From the NCBI GenBank assembly GCA_016782865.1, contig JADHXR010000004.1, positions 23,781-87,780 of the forward strand: a stretch of DNA of 64,000 nucleotides, given 5' to 3'. Every line of letters begins with the position of its first letter. Within the stretch, counting starts at the first letter, position 1. Positions 63,665 to 64,000 of the stretch are shown piece after piece. The notes beneath the pieces were generated by a model. It was not told the DNA's origin and ran no database searches. It worked only from the letters and a program-made list of their open reading frames with translations. A program made the translations under genes and the position numbers. This stretch comes from Phycisphaerae bacterium. Lineage in GTDB: Bacteria > Planctomycetota > Phycisphaerae > Sedimentisphaerales > Anaerobacaceae.

Positions 63665-64000
63665 CTACCGATACAGCCGGATGTCATCGAAGTACATCTG
63701 ACCCGAGCCGCCGGCAGCCGGGCTGTTCTTGGTGCCAAAGCCAATGGTGATGGTATTGACATTGGTCAGGTCCGCGCCCGCAAATTCCGTCAGGTCGATT
63801 ATCCACTCGGTCCATCCGGTCGTCTGCGTCGCAGCAGCATCATCGTGATAGACCACGGCAGTGCCGTTTAGAGCGACGAACATCCGTTCGGCAGCATTCG
63901 CCGCATCACCGCGGAACCACAGGACGAGTTTTGTAACGCCTTCTGCCGTCCAGTCACGCCTGGCCAGCGTCAGCGTCGCTTCGGATGTCTTGAGGTTGTT
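63665..64000 (-). CDS. C-terminal beta-sandwich of a secreted LamG/CBM-type protein (5' end outside window)
   Basis: The frame is open from the right edge to the stop at 63665 (about 111 residues). It reads TLARRDWTAEGVTKLVLWFRGDAANAAERMFVALNG, WTEWIIDLTEFAGADLTNVN, TITIGFGTKNSPAAGGSGQM and YFDDIRLYR. This terminal domain, with its FDDIRLY ending, is common at the end of secreted multi-domain proteins of Phycisphaerae. The rest of the protein lies outside, so its activity is unknown. Confidence 0.75.
   Translation of the reverse strand, partial: NNLKTSEATLTLARRDWTAEGVTKLVLWFRGDAANAAERMFVALNGTAVVYHDDAAATQTTGWTEWIIDLTEFAGADLTNVNTITIGFGTKNSPAAGGSGQMYFDDIRLYR

Noticed and set aside
1..64000. Complete insertion sequence, prophage or secretion-system cluster
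   Set aside because: No transposase, integrase, phage structural or secretion-apparatus gene was found on either strand.

Overview
The window reads like a chromosome segment of a planctomycete, most likely a Phycisphaerae/Sedimentisphaerales-type polysaccharide degrader. This is inferred from gene content only. Signs are ECF sigma factors of the planctomycete/verrucomicrobial type next to very large Ser/Thr kinase-WD40 proteins, DUF1559-like pseudopilins with an H-x9-DG motif, several Tat-exported enzymes including sulfatases, and secreted beta-helix, LamG, Kelch and dockerin-like proteins. No rRNA, tRNA, CRISPR array or complete insertion sequence was recognised.

Layout. 0-8.8 kb: end of an aldo/keto reductase, two sulfatases, a PHP-type phosphoesterase, a DUF401-type permease and two tandem ChbG/HpnK-like deacetylases, a glycan-catabolic set. 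8.9-38.6 kb: an accessory island of secreted proteins on the minus strand (beta-helix proteins, a PKD/lipase-like protein, a GH10 xylanase-deacetylase fusion, a WD40/Fn3 protein, a Kelch-dockerin-LamG protein, an NHL-like propeller). Three sigma factor-kinase cassettes are interspersed (12.8-16.9, 28.9-24.8 and 38.6-34.1 kb). The island is full of duplication debris: a truncated sigma gene that keeps its promoter, LamG and beta-helix relics, a recurring 5' leader in front of four secreted genes, a recurring terminator hairpin with compensatory changes, and a duplicated hairpin-plus-leader unit.

38.8-53.5 kb: tandem pseudopilins behind a clear sigma-70 promoter, an acetyltransferase, a Gfo/Idh/MocA oxidoreductase with an Nramp-related transporter, then an esterase, a heparinase II/III-type lyase, a PhoD-type phosphatase, a DUF3047-like protein, a PQQ-propeller protein and a DUF5060/DUF4038 glycosidase. 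53.5-64 kb: a thioredoxin-fold protein whose first catalytic cysteine is an in-frame TGA followed by a SECIS-like hairpin (a probable selenoprotein), a beta-solenoid membrane protein bracketed by 21-bp direct repeats, a three-module Fic/Doc protein, a secreted methyltransferase-PQQ propeller fusion, a sugar isomerase/epimerase with an overlapping lipoprotein gene, and the end of another secreted protein.

The genes are consistent with sensing and breakdown of acetylated and sulfated plant or algal polysaccharide: secreted binding proteins and hydrolases release sugars, sulfatases and deacetylases strip substituents, permeases and oxidoreductases process products, and the sigma-kinase pairs are plausible regulators. 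The items most worth a second look are the selenoprotein candidate, the IF2N-Fic-HicA-like fusion, the recurrent secreted-gene leader, and the sigma-kinase cassettes with their truncated copy.
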